DNA of 64,000 nt from Anditalea andensis (GTDB lineage Bacteria; Bacteroidota; Bacteroidia; Cytophagales; Cyclobacteriaceae), in NCBI RefSeq assembly GCF_000714815.1, contig NZ_JMIH01000011.1:117767-181766 (forward strand), in the 5' to 3' direction. Under the pieces are notes generated by a model that saw nothing but the letters and a program-made list of their open reading frames with translations, made no database searches and was not told where the DNA came from. Positions 55,453 through 64,000 of the stretch are shown piece after piece. The translations under genes and the position numbers were made by a program. Each line of letters starts with the position of its first letter. Position 1 is the stretch's first letter.

Positions 55453-56988
55453 TTAATTCCTTCCGTAGCCTCCGCCGATGACCACCATCGGAGGAGCAGG
55501 TTTGGGGTTGACCGTAATCCGCACCGGGGTCAGTTCGCCATCTTTGGCTTCACAGACCTCCTCACCCCTGACCTCAACATAGTACTCATAAGGATCTTCC
55601 GACAGGCTTAGCCCATAGATCTGCAGACGGCCATCCGGGTCCAGTTTATATATTACCCGTTCGTCATTGTCCTCATAGTCCAGACCATAATTATCTATGA
55701 CTGGATCCTGCTTGTTTGGGTCTCTGTACCAGCGGTATTCCACTGTACCTAGCTCATCAGCCACAGTGGGCAGCAGCTCAGCAGTATCACCCTCACAGAT
55801 CACCGGAGTGTCTATGTCCAGTACGGTCACCGGAGTGCCTTGGTAAGTAAGGTTAAATTCCCTGAAAATGACACAGTTGACTAATGTCCTATGCCTGATG
55901 ATCAGATGATAATTACCTTCATCCAAATTCGCAATACCATTCCCATCACTGGGTATGATATCTCCATCCAGCGCATTGTCCCTTCTCCAGATCACATCAT
56001 ACGTCTGCAGGTCAATATTGGTATTCCTTATCAGGATGTTGCCATCAGGTTGGTTGCAGGTGGGATGTAATTGCACTATATCGATCGCCAACCCATTTGC
56101 TGTTCCGATCGTGACTTCCTTTTCTATCAGGCAGCCCTCTGCATCTGTCACTTTTACGGTATGGGTAGAACCCGGTGATAATCCTACAGCCGTTTGGGTG
56201 GTTTGGCCATTACTCCATAAATAGCTGTAATTTCCCCAGCCTCCCGTTGCATTGACCGTAGCGGTATTGCCTTGGCAGGCATCATATACAGTAGAAATAG
56301 CAGCATTCAAAGGTCCTGGAGGGCCTTCTATGACTATGGGGAATTCTAAATAGCAATCACCCGCATTTCCTCCCTGCCTTACTTGAAAAATATAGGTACC
56401 AGCAGGGAAATCTGTGGTCTTTGTCACTTCATTATTGATGTATTCAGATACACCGTTACCCAAACCAACCGTTCTCTCCGGAAAAAAAATGCCATTTAAT
56501 GGCTTGTATCTAACTCTGATGTTATTACCCCCGGTTAGCATGCGGGGTACGGTAAACCTAATTCTGCCAAACTCGTCTCCGAAACAGCGGATATTCTGCA
56601 CATCCGGAATCACTATGATATTTCTTGAATCAGCAATCGTAAAACTGCGTTCTACAGGATTGGATTGACTGTTGGAATCATTACCATCATACACCAACAG
56701 CTTATAGGTTCCAAAAGCCAGTTCATTTATGGTAAAGCTCCCACTGGGCAAACTCGCCCAAGGCCTTATTATTTCCCCGGTATCTTTAACCACTGAATAG
56801 AAGGCCGGAGGATTTACACTTGTTATACTGATCTGGGCACTGCCATTGTTTTGGCAGGTTTCTGGTGTGACTGTGATTTGGATAGTGGGGTTAAATATTG
56901 ACAGGGTATTAGATATAGCCATGCCAGGGTGAATGAAAAATCCACCTATCAAAAAAATCATATAAAAGATAAAAATAACCCTCTTCAC
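55453..56988 (-). CDS. exported SprB-repeat/Ig protein with GG-x-x-R tail (chain B)
   Basis: About 511 residues. Start is either GTG 56988 (giving MKRVIFIFYMIF, preferred) or TTG 56997; no suitable ATG precedes the signal peptide. Early TVTPETCQNNGSAQISITS and a central block with GNTATVNATGGWGNYSYLWSNGQTT are SprB-type repeats. An Ig-like module with ICEGDTAELLPTVAD ends the protein before the tail ITVNPKPAPPMVVIGGGYGRN. No type IX CTD. SprB repeats occur in gliding adhesins. It belongs to the PorP operon, so surface display is likely. Confidence 0.75.
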   Translation of the reverse strand: MKRVIFIFYMIFLIGGFFIHPGMAISNTLSIFNPTIQITVTPETCQNNGSAQISITSVNPPAFYSVVKDTGEIIRPWASLPSGSFTINELAFGTYKLLVYDGNDSNSQSNPVERSFTIADSRNIIVIPDVQNIRCFGDEFGRIRFTVPRMLTGGNNIRVRYKPLNGIFFPERTVGLGNGVSEYINNEVTKTTDFPAGTYIFQVRQGGNAGDCYLEFPIVIEGPPGPLNAAISTVYDACQGNTATVNATGGWGNYSYLWSNGQTTQTAVGLSPGSTHTVKVTDAEGCLIEKEVTIGTANGLAIDIVQLHPTCNQPDGNILIRNTNIDLQTYDVIWRRDNALDGDIIPSDGNGIANLDEGNYHLIIRHRTLVNCVIFREFNLTYQGTPVTVLDIDTPVICEGDTAELLPTVADELGTVEYRWYRDPNKQDPVIDNYGLDYEDNDERVIYKLDPDGRLQIYGLSLSEDPYEYYVEVRGEEVCEAKDGELTPVRITVNPKPAPPMVVIGGGYGRN

Positions 56989-56997
56989 TTGCTTCAA

Positions 56998-57580
56998 TTT
57001 TTTAAATCTTTATGACCTTTACATAGTTTTACAAACTATTTTTTGTAGGTAATAGGCTTATTTTGGTATTTTACTATTTAGTATAATATTTTAAGTATTT
57101 GGTATATACCTAAATGAAATTAAATTATAAATAATATAACAGAAATAAAATAACTTTATAAGTTAAAAACAAAATTTTATTAAATTATATTTTCAAATTA
57201 TCTTTAATTGGAAAGGTTTTGAATACCAAAAATCATGATGGAACTAGCTTTAAAATTATTTACCAAAAAAGTGTAAAAAAAACCATACAATTCATTCCAG
57301 TATAATTTTAATCATAAAAAATTTGATCTAAACACGAACAAAAGGACACTATAAAATTTTAAATAGAAAGGTGTAAAAAAATGGAAGCAACCGGCTGAGT
57401 ACAGCGTATCCAGATGTTTAGAACCTTCACATACCCTGTAGATCAACATAACATACTATACAGTCCCTGTATTCTATAAGAGAGGCCTATCCTATCATTG
57501 GCTTTAATATTTCACAGATATATTATCTGTTTTTTCTATTTTACTGCCATGGTTAAATGTATAAGGGCGTACTTTCTATT
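56998..57580. other. very AT-rich intergenic region between chains A and B
   Basis: About 580 bp, strikingly AT-rich from 57000 to 57370. It may contain a separate promoter for the B-C-CTD-PorP genes. No ORF or strong hairpin is seen. Confidence 0.5.
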
Positions 57581-58921
57581 TTAAGGCCTGGGGAAGCCGC
57601 CATTGACCTGGATGATAGCAGGGTTGGGCATGGCACTAATGTTAATAATTATTTCTTTGGGCACTGATGTTTTGCCAAAGTTGTCCGTGACGGTATAAAA
57701 AATTTTAACCTCATTGCCCACAGTATTGAGATTGGGCGTAAAGCGGATGAGGCCACCTTCTGGATCAGCTTCAAAATTCCCATAAGGAGTAGAAAGTTGT
57801 TGTCTGGAAGAATCACACTGTTCCGTAGTGCAGATATCAAAATCATCAGTAGGAAAATCTGCTATGGTATTAGCGAGCTGGAGACAGCGTATAAAATTAT
57901 TATCAGGATCATTCAGTAAGATAACATCTTCTGTTGCTTTAATTTCAAACCTTCTTTCTACTCCTTCACAGGCTTGTACGGATTTATCATTGGCTATAGG
58001 ATCACGGAGGTTCTGGTCATCAGAGACCTGTACGATCACATTCCTGATTTCATGAAAATTAGTAGAACCACCTGTAGAAGCCGCAAAACCGACTTTTAGG
58101 TTTTGGGGAGCGGTATATGGGTAGGGTTCGTTTTTGAAAATTTCGATTATCCTGTTTGTACCATCATTAATTTCTATAGAAAGATTGATCAAATAGCCTA
58201 CACCATTTGGGTTGGGTTGAAGGTCAAAATTAGCTTTCCTGTACCCACGTTGATCAGGTGAGGCAATTCTTTGGGTGCCGGCCCCACCGGAGGATAAAGA
58301 AAACTGTTGATTACTTGGCAACCCAAAAGTTCCCCCCTCGTTTGTTTTTACTCCCTTTATAAATTTATAACTGTCTGACTGCGGCCCCCTGATCACTACG
58401 CTGTTTGGATGCCGGGTATTGTTATTAGTAAACCCATCAGTTTTTCCTTCAATGGTATTGCCATAATTCCCATAGACATCCAATCCAATCCCTATATATC
58501 CTGCAGAAAGTCCAGGGGTGTTATTGTTAGGTGCATAGCCTAAAGATCCTCCATATCCACCGGGACTGAAATTTTGAATTGCTGCATCAAACAGGAAAAA
58601 AGTAAGACCATCTGCCCCATTCCCGCCGTACATAAAAAATTCAAACGAAGTCTTGATACCGTATTGGGATGAAAAAGGAATATCTACGTAAGCATACCCA
58701 TTTTGATTGCCAGTGGCAGGGGTCAGCCTCAAAACCCCCTGCCCTACTGGATCCTCCACACCTGAAGTGAGCCTTGATGCCCCGCCATAGACTGTATTGG
58801 CACGCGTAGTACTTTGAGTAAAGGGTTCGCAATAGGGAAAACCGCTTTGGGCCATGCAATTGGCCCCTATTACCATCAACATCATACTTAGAAAAAAATA
58901 TTTATTAAGCAGTTTTATCAC
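57581..58921 (-). CDS. exported L-type-lectin-like protein with GG-x-x-R tail (chain A)
   Basis: 446 residues from a GTG at 58921. Signal peptide (FFLSMMLMVIGANCMAQ), then a legume-type/bacterial lectin fold (~25-270) with FEFFMYGGNGADGLTFFLFDA, GGYGGSLGYA and GLSAGYIGIGLDVYGNYGN. A beta region with a cadherin/Ig-like repeat lies at ~320-425 (FEADPEGGLIRFTPNL). The end is PNPAIIQVNGGFPRP, the same tail motif as chains B and C. It is the first gene of the leftward adhesin cluster and likely provides carbohydrate binding at the cell surface. No type IX CTD is present. Confidence 0.78.
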   Translation of the reverse strand: MIKLLNKYFFLSMMLMVIGANCMAQSGFPYCEPFTQSTTRANTVYGGASRLTSGVEDPVGQGVLRLTPATGNQNGYAYVDIPFSSQYGIKTSFEFFMYGGNGADGLTFFLFDAAIQNFSPGGYGGSLGYAPNNNTPGLSAGYIGIGLDVYGNYGNTIEGKTDGFTNNNTRHPNSVVIRGPQSDSYKFIKGVKTNEGGTFGLPSNQQFSLSSGGAGTQRIASPDQRGYRKANFDLQPNPNGVGYLINLSIEINDGTNRIIEIFKNEPYPYTAPQNLKVGFAASTGGSTNFHEIRNVIVQVSDDQNLRDPIANDKSVQACEGVERRFEIKATEDVILLNDPDNNFIRCLQLANTIADFPTDDFDICTTEQCDSSRQQLSTPYGNFEADPEGGLIRFTPNLNTVGNEVKIFYTVTDNFGKTSVPKEIIINISAMPNPAIIQVNGGFPRP

Positions 58922-59387
58922 AATGTTGGATAGAATTTCAGATTTAGAATTATGCTATTGACCTTACAGAAAAAGCACATCAATAATAGATATATCAATA
59001 TTTGACGTTTAACAACATAAATAATCTCCTTATCAATTAATAGATTGTTCTGAAATAAAGTAAAGTTTTATAAATAAACAAAACTAACTACGCTCCTATC
59101 TTCAAAAACCTCATTAAAAAGCGGAATTCTACCTGTTTATAGATTGTATTTAATAGGCCACACCTTGTCCCATACCGAAGGTCAGAATGGAAACTCGAAT
59201 GTTTGTAATCATCCCCATAGTGTGGTTTTACTCATACCCGATTTCTTCTGATGTTATTAACGGGAAAAAACATGCCTATACCAAAAGCGATTGAACGCTG
59301 TTTTCTAATATTGAACCACGTTTAATAAATTACCGCTTTTCCATGTACTTTCAAATGCGGTGAATAGAAGAAAAAAAAAGAAGTTAT
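58922..59387. other. intergenic region upstream of the adhesin cluster
   Basis: 466 AT-rich bp, presumably holding the chain A promoter. No ORF or RNA gene recognised. Confidence 0.45.
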
Positions 59388-59774
59388 CTATACCAGATCA
59401 GCCACAGGGTTATCTACGGAGGTGATTTTAAGCTTACGCGGTCCTGCTGGCATGTGCCAGTCCACAATTAGATTTTTCTTAAAACCCATAAGGGCAATCG
59501 CTAAAGGTGCCAATACCGAGATTTTCATTTCCTTCACGTTGGCCATCTCGGGCAGCACAATTTGAAATTTCATTACATTGCCTTTGGTAATATCTTCGAC
59601 GATGATATGAGAAGTTAATTTGACCACATCAATGGGCAGTTTGGCATCTTCTACTACTTTAGCTTTCCGCAGTTCATCAGAAAAATGTCTTTGCTCTTTG
59701 GTAGTTTCGGAAAAAGGAATGATCTTAATGATATCATTGATATGATTAAAATCTGATTTGGAAAGGATTCTCAT
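59388..59774 (-). CDS. Rnk/GreA-C-like protein
   Basis: 128 residues counting from ATG 59774 (MRILSKSDFNHI), preferred over 59795 because the family opens near ILSK.D. The N-terminal half is helical. The C-terminal half is the GreA/GreB FKBP-like domain (KFQIVLPEMANVKEMKISVLAPLAIALMG). Rnk-type proteins bind RNA polymerase without an extended coiled coil and lack GreA cleavage activity. This protein is short, like Rnk. A role as a transcription or nucleotide-metabolism modulator is inferred. Single gene. Confidence 0.75.
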   Translation of the reverse strand: MRILSKSDFNHINDIIKIIPFSETTKEQRHFSDELRKAKVVEDAKLPIDVVKLTSHIIVEDITKGNVMKFQIVLPEMANVKEMKISVLAPLAIALMGFKKNLIVDWHMPAGPRKLKITSVDNPVADLV

Positions 59775-60093
59775 AAATAGATGGGTTATATTCACAGCAA
59801 AAAAGACATCTGCATGCCATTTGTCGATAGAAACTATATATTAAAAGAACAAACGGATTAATTCACCCAAGTGTGGATTAATTCATAGTAAATGATAAAT
59901 AGCTTGCTGTGTTTTCTTTTATTAAATGCTAACAGGAGTGATTGATCTTAAATATACCTTTAATAAACCAGAAAAACTGCTTTTTGCTAAAATAATTTAG
60001 TTAATATATACATCATATGTAATAACCAGATAGAGAAAAATATCTGATGATAGACTTAAAATAATCAGCTTAATTTAGACACTATAAAATAAC
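59775..60093. other. intergenic region
   Basis: About 320 AT-rich bp between divergent genes, expected to hold both promoters. No other feature is seen. Confidence 0.4.
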
Positions 60094-61080
60094 ATGTTTG
60101 GAAGAAGAAAATTTATAAAAACATCATTACTGACCACATCCCTGATAGTGCCTGGGCGCCTGGTAACCGCAGGAATGAACCGCGTAGCCCGGACGGCAAA
60201 AAGTGTAAAGCATAAACCACTCATCCTTTCCACATGGGATCATGGCATGCCGGCAAATGATAGAGCATGGGAAGTACTGCAGTCCACCGGAAATATAGTC
60301 GATGCGGTAGAAGAAGGAGTAAAAATTACAGAGGCAGACATGTCCAATTTGTCCGTGGGACTCCAGGGATTGCCCGATAGAGAAGGGATTGTCACCCTGG
60401 ATGCTTCCATTATGAAAGGTGATGGCTCCTGTGGATCTGTGGCTTTTGTCCGCCAGATCAAGCATCCTATAGCTCTGGCCAGAAAAGTAATGGATGAAAC
60501 ACCGCATGTATTTATGGCCGGTGAGGGCGCCAGAAAATACGCCATTTCTCTGGGCATGCCGGTAGAAGAGGAAGTGCTAAGTCCTGCAGCTGAAAAGGAT
60601 TTTAATAAATGGAAGGAAACGTCCCAATATAAACCGATCATCAATATAGAAAACCACGATACCATAGGAATGATCGGCATGGATAGCAACGGTCATCTCG
60701 CAGGTGCCTGCACCACCAGTGGCCTTGCTTATAAAATGCATGGCCGCGTGGGGGACAGTCCTATCATAGGGGCAGGATTATATGTGGATGATGAAGTAGG
60801 CGCCGCTACTGCTACAGGTTTGGGAGAAAGTATTATAAGGATATGTGGTAGTTTTTTGATAGTTGAACTGATGCGCCAGGGCCGATCACCTCAGGAAGCT
60901 TGCGAAGAAGCGGTCAGGCGACTGATCGCTAAAAACAGTGGTATCAAAGATATACAGGCCGGCTTCCTTGCCATAAACAAAGAAGGTGAATATGGTGCAT
61001 ATGCCGTGCATCCCGGGTTCAATTTTGCGAAACATTATAAAAACGGTAAAGAAATGGTCAATTCGGGAAGTAAATTTTAA
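60094..61080 (+). CDS. glycosylasparaginase (N4-(GlcNAc)-L-asparaginase)
   Basis: 328 residues. A twin-arginine signal (GRRKFIKTSLLTTSLIV) is followed by an Ntn-hydrolase fold. The self-cleavage site is HDTIGMIG, with the nucleophilic Thr after HD. The later GDSPIIGAGLYVDDEVGAATATGLGE (in two parts) is the substrate pocket of the family. It hydrolyses the GlcNAc-Asn bond of glycoproteins after periplasmic proteolysis, releasing an aminosugar. This complements the GlcNAc locus at 11-28 kb. The Tat signal suggests export of a folded precursor. cutC follows one base after the stop. Confidence 0.92.
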   Translation: MFGRRKFIKTSLLTTSLIVPGRLVTAGMNRVARTAKSVKHKPLILSTWDHGMPANDRAWEVLQSTGNIVDAVEEGVKITEADMSNLSVGLQGLPDREGIVTLDASIMKGDGSCGSVAFVRQIKHPIALARKVMDETPHVFMAGEGARKYAISLGMPVEEEVLSPAAEKDFNKWKETSQYKPIINIENHDTIGMIGMDSNGHLAGACTTSGLAYKMHGRVGDSPIIGAGLYVDDEVGAATATGLGESIIRICGSFLIVELMRQGRSPQEACEEAVRRLIAKNSGIKDIQAGFLAINKEGEYGAYAVHPGFNFAKHYKNGKEMVNSGSKF

Positions 61081-61081
61081 G

Positions 61082-61828
61082 ATGGGAAAAATCAAATTAG
61101 AAGCACCGGTATATTCAATAGAATCAGCTTTAAAGGCTGCATCTTGTGGGATAGACAGACTAGAACTGTGTTCAAATTTTGCCGAAGGCGGCGAAACGCC
61201 CAGTGCAGGGACTTTAAAATTTTTAAAAAAACACCTAAACATCCCCATATATGTCATGATCAGACCACGTGGGGGAAACTTTGTTCATACTACAGCTGAA
61301 ATAGAGGCGATGAAAGAAGATATTAGCATTTTATCGGAAATGGGAGCTGATGGTTTTGTATTTGGCATTCTAACAGCTGAAGGAAAGCTGGATGTAAAAA
61401 GTAATAGTGAACTAATCAAAACGGCCGGAGGAAAACCATGCACCCTTCACCGGGCCTTCGATTCTACCAGAAATTTAAATGAAGCCCTGATAGATGCGAT
61501 TCATTGTGGCTTCAAAAGAATACTCAGCTCAGGAGGAATGGATAACGTAAGTGAAGGTCTGAATCAGCTGTTATCCCTATTAGCCGAAGCAAGAGAGGAC
61601 ATCATCATCATGCCAGGCGGTGGATTGGACCCTTCCCACATTCCATACCTGAACCGAGAAGGACTATTGAAGGAAGTTCATGCTAGCTGTAAAGGTTGGA
61701 GACCTGTAAAGGCAGTATATAAGAAACCGCAGTTGTCTCTTACTAAAAGTGACTCCTTTTTAACGATAGACCGAGATACCGTATCTTCATTTCAATCAGT
61801 CCTGGCCCAGTTCCATGACCCAAAGTAG
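61082..61828 (+). CDS. cutC: CutC family protein
   Basis: 248 residues counting from ATG 61082, one base after the glycosylasparaginase TAA, so co-translated. It is a TIM barrel with the family text APVYSIESALKAASCGIDRLELCSN, EGGETPSAGTL, VMIRPRGGNFVHT, LHRAFD and ILSSGG. CutC was named for copper homeostasis in E. coli, but that role is doubtful. Pairing with a glycosylasparaginase suggests a function in N-glycan or aminosugar use. The preceding ATG at 60986 is inside the neighbouring gene and rejected. Confidence 0.93.
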   Translation: MGKIKLEAPVYSIESALKAASCGIDRLELCSNFAEGGETPSAGTLKFLKKHLNIPIYVMIRPRGGNFVHTTAEIEAMKEDISILSEMGADGFVFGILTAEGKLDVKSNSELIKTAGGKPCTLHRAFDSTRNLNEALIDAIHCGFKRILSSGGMDNVSEGLNQLLSLLAEAREDIIIMPGGGLDPSHIPYLNREGLLKEVHASCKGWRPVKAVYKKPQLSLTKSDSFLTIDRDTVSSFQSVLAQFHDPK

Positions 61829-61857
61829 TTACCTTTTGATAATTTAACTATATAAAA

Positions 61858-61964
<107 letters not shown>

Positions 61965-62421
61965 AATATTCTTTATCCCATAGGATAACAGATGGCAATT
62001 TTACTCAAAAAAACACAAAATTAAAAATAACTTTTATTTTCTTTCTTACCCATTAACATCCTTTAAATATAGGCGCAGTCTGGAAGATATCTAAACCCTT
62101 ATGAATCAACTGGTAAAATACAACTATAGAGTAAACCATTCACTTTTAATCTTTTCAATATACATATGCTCCCTTTATTAGCGGTATGATATCATTCCTA
62201 TATACAGAATCAAGATTAGCAGGCATTGGTTATGATCTGGCCATCGGGTCATCCTTTCTAAAGAAAAAAATCAATAATAAGAAGAGGTATTTCTAATGAC
62301 CATTGGCTTTCAATAAAATGAAAAAATAAAGTCCAACATAAGCTGGACCGTATTGTACAAAAAACTAAAATGATTGAATATGAACTACTTCAGCAGATTA
62401 CAATATTCAATCATTTTTTGA
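61965..62421. other. intergenic region with tRNA promoter and YtxH terminator
   Basis: 457 AT-rich bp. The left end should hold the tRNA-Pro promoter. The right end carries the terminator at 62367-62417. No ORF of note. Confidence 0.5.
62367..62417. terminator. bidirectional terminator of the YtxH gene
   Basis: 15-base arms AAAATGATTGAATAT and ATATTCAATCATTTT form a perfect stem with a 21-nt loop immediately after the YtxH stop. T-rich flanks occur on both sides. Confidence 0.75.
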
Positions 62422-62775
62422 TTAAGAATTCTTGTTGATAGCCGATTTGGCATCTTTAGAAAATTGATCACTTTTAGATTTAGCTTCAGAAGCAAGGTTT
62501 TCACTTACATCTTTGCCTTTTTCTGCCAAATCCTGGCCAGCTTCTTTACCTTTTTCTGCTAGGTCTTTTATCTCTTTATTGATTTTGTCAACCTGAGTAT
62601 TAACACCCTCCATGAAATGACCAAATTTCTCATTTAGGTCATCAAGATAATCTTCACCTTTTTTGGACAGTTTTTTTCTGGTGTCCTTACCTTTTTCAGG
62701 AGCATACAGAATACCAATCTGAATTCCTATTGCCATTCCAGTTAATACTCCTACTAATAATTTTCCTGAGCTCAT
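62422..62775 (-). CDS. YtxH domain stress protein
   Basis: 117 residues. A Gly-rich membrane helix (LLVGVLTGMAIGIQIGILYAP) is followed by EKGKDTRKKLSKKG, then a long amphipathic region with repeats of LAEKGKEAGQD/LAEKGKDVSEN. This is the YtxH/general-stress layout. It is probably membrane-anchored with a helical tail. YtxH in Bacillus belongs to the general-stress regulon; here the link is by domain only. Ends in AINKNS before a strong hairpin. Confidence 0.85.
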   Translation of the reverse strand: MSSGKLLVGVLTGMAIGIQIGILYAPEKGKDTRKKLSKKGEDYLDDLNEKFGHFMEGVNTQVDKINKEIKDLAEKGKEAGQDLAEKGKDVSENLASEAKSKSDQFSKDAKSAINKNS

Positions 62776-63541
62776 AATGTTAGAGTTAGAGTTTTAAATG
62801 ATAAAAGAATTAATACCAAACATTTCATTCAAAAATCCTACGGGAGAATTTAAAATTTTTTAAATGTTTAATAGCATTATTACAATTACTATACCAACAG
62901 AGGATTACAATTTAAATCATTCAAAATAAAAATGATAGTGGCCTAAAATCTTACGTATAAACCAACATGCAGCCTCTTGAAATTGTGATAAGAAGAGCTT
63001 TAAATTTCTATTGAGCCCTTAATTACATCAGTTTTATACCTTTTCACAAAAAGCCTTAATTTATTTTGTACTAAGAACTTAAGGGAATTAAATCACTTTC
63101 ATATGGCTCGAGAAGTATTCTTTTTTTTAGGAAAAACCGCCCTTACTTAAATATGGGATCTATTGCTTAAAATGCCAGCATAGAACTTTTAAGATCACGC
63201 TCCATCCGCCATATCTAAAATACTAGTATGATGTGAGTATTGTTTTAAATTTGAAATGCTAATCCAGTTTTTTGAATTTATATCATACGGCTATGTAATG
63301 CTTCATATCATGATCATATTTGATTAAAAAAGCACAAAAAAAAATGCCAATTTAATTGGCATTTTTTATAATGAAAGAATAATTTGTAATAATTAGATTA
63401 TATAGGGATAAGATTTATCCCTGTTTTCTTAAGAAAACTCATACCCATCAGCTCCCAATATTTAAATATATAAGGAGATTTATAGCTGTATTCTAATATT
63501 ACATGTTTATTCAATAAGAAATACTCATATTTAAAAGAAAA
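62776..63541. other. intergenic region, no gene seen
   Basis: About 765 AT-rich bp between the YtxH gene and the repeat gene. The only clear structure is the hairpin at 63339-63367. Both genes are leftward, so the YtxH promoter must lie at its left end. Confidence 0.5.
63339..63367. terminator. bidirectional intrinsic terminator of the repeat gene
   Basis: A perfect stem AAAAAATGCCAAT/ATTGGCATTTTTT with a 3-nt loop, flanked by further A and T runs, about 175 bp beyond the repeat gene's stop on the minus strand. Confidence 0.8.
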
Positions 63542-64000
63542 TTATCTACCAGTGGTACCACCACCTGTAGTTCCGCCACCTGTAGTTCCACCAGTAGTAG
63601 TCCCGGTTGTTCCGCCAGTAGTAGTTCCGGTTGTACCAGTAGTTCCGCCAGTAGTAGTTCCGGTTGTACCACCTGTAGTAGTTCCACCAGTTGTACCGCC
63701 TGTGGTCCCAGTGGTTCCACCAGTTGTACCTGCAGTCGTTCCTCCTGTAGTCCCAGTGGTACCGCCAGTCGTTCCACCTGTAGTACCAGTGGTGCCACCT
63801 GTAGTTCCGGCAGTCGTTCCACCTGTAGTACCAGTGGTGCCACCTGTAGTTCCGGCAGTCGTTCCACCTGTGGTACCAGTGGTGCCACCCGTAGTCCCGG
63901 TAGTCGTTCCACCTGTAGTACCAGTGGTGCCACCCGTAGTTCCGGCAGTTGTTCCACCTGTAGTACCAGTAGTGCCACTCGTAGTTCCGGCAGTTGTCCC
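63542..64000 (-). CDS. Gly-Thr repeat protein, C-terminal part
   Basis: The frame ends at TAA (63542-63544) and stays open to the window edge, so the 5' end is missing. The visible 152 residues are almost only Gly and Thr with occasional Ala, one Ser and a final Arg, in units such as GTTAGTTGGTTGTTG. Differences between copies fall at third codon positions in this frame (ACA/ACG, GGA/GGG, ACT/ACC). This supports it over the neighbouring Leu/Gln/Glu/Val frame on the same strand. It is probably a low-complexity surface or linker protein; function unknown. Confidence 0.55.
   Translation of the reverse strand, partial: GTTAGTTSGTTGTTGGTTAGTTGGTTGTTGGTTTGTTGGTTGTTGGTTAGTTGGTTGTTGGTTAGTTGGTTGTTGGTTGGTTGTTGGTTAGTTGGTTGTTGGTTGGTTTGGTTGTTTGGTTGTTGTTTGGTTGTTTGGTTGGGTTGGGTTGR
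63545..64000. repeat. 45-bp tandem repeat array, continuing past the window
   Basis: The string GTTCCACCTGTAGTACCAG recurs with near-identical text at 63771, 63816, 63861, 63906 and 63951, an exact 45-bp period. From 63545 to 63770 the repeats are shorter and more divergent. The period is a multiple of three, so the reading frame is kept. The array is truncated by the window end. Confidence 0.92.

Noticed and set aside
60986..61081. Earlier ATG for cutC
   Set aside because: It lies inside the glycosylasparaginase coding end; homology begins at 61082, directly after that stop.
63511..63978. Minus-strand frame rich in Leu, Gln, Glu and Val over the repeat array
   Set aside because: Copy-to-copy substitutions would change amino acids in this frame but are silent in the Gly/Thr frame, so it is a repeat-generated shadow.
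63545..64000. CRISPR array
   Set aside because: Repeats are contiguous, with no unique spacers, and keep a multiple-of-three period.

Overview
The window looks like a chromosomal segment of a Bacteroidota member. The Cytophagales/Cyclobacteriaceae are my best guess, from general gene content rather than a marker gene. Signs are a SusC/SusD pair, PorP/SprF and a type B C-terminal domain of type IX secretion, DUF4876/DUF6850-type surface genes, AT-rich intergenic DNA and few recognisable Shine-Dalgarno sequences. I see no phage, transposase or CRISPR array.

Layout. 1-3.8 kb: end of a TonB-dependent receptor, a DUF4876 lipoprotein, an outer-membrane barrel protein and an exported protein, all rightward. 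3.9-10.6 kb: a regulator and stress block with a Crp/Fnr regulator, DUF4260, YciF-like ferritin fold, manganese catalase, a channel protein, a broken small ORF, DUF1206 and a histidine-phosphatase lipoprotein. 11-32 kb: an amino-sugar (probably peptidoglycan or other GlcNAc/MurNAc glycan) recovery locus. It holds a phosphodiester glycosidase/phosphatase/propeller fusion, a NagZ-like GH3 fused to a serine beta-lactamase fold, SusD, SusC, a NagX-type membrane protein, a NarL-type response regulator, a BadF-type amino-sugar kinase, a GH10-like hydrolase and a very large NarL-class histidine kinase. 32.6-47 kb: mostly housekeeping and stress genes (DUF2071, proBA, DUF2892, MBL hydrolase, YihY, DUF302, M28 and M1-like peptidases, sugar dehydrogenase), plus a degenerate phosphohexomutase-like protein. 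47-50.4 kb: a two-gene Ku-LigD end-joining operon. 50.9-59 kb: a flavin monooxygenase converging on a leftward surface operon of PorP and four exported lectin/SprB/Ig/PKD proteins. 59.4-64 kb: Rnk-like protein, glycosylasparaginase-cutC, tRNA-Pro, YtxH protein and the 3' end of a Gly/Thr repeat gene.

Two observations stand out. First, a 31-bp element with identical internal spacing occurs three times, at 11081, 23331 and 25472, each upstream of a different transcription unit of the amino-sugar locus. It looks like a shared operator that ties the locus into one regulon. Second, three consecutive exported proteins of the PorP operon end in the same gapless ~20-residue tail, [VI]-x-[VI]-x-G-G-[FYH]-x-R, and lack a type IX C-terminal domain, whereas the fourth carries one. 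This suggests a surface adhesin built from separate chains marked by an undescribed C-terminal motif.

Other notable items are a phosphoglucomutase relative that has lost its metal and phosphate loops, an intrinsic terminator written inside the last codons of the opposing gene, a perfect FNR-type box next to a Crp/Fnr gene with the matching recognition helix, and a frameshifted small membrane ORF.
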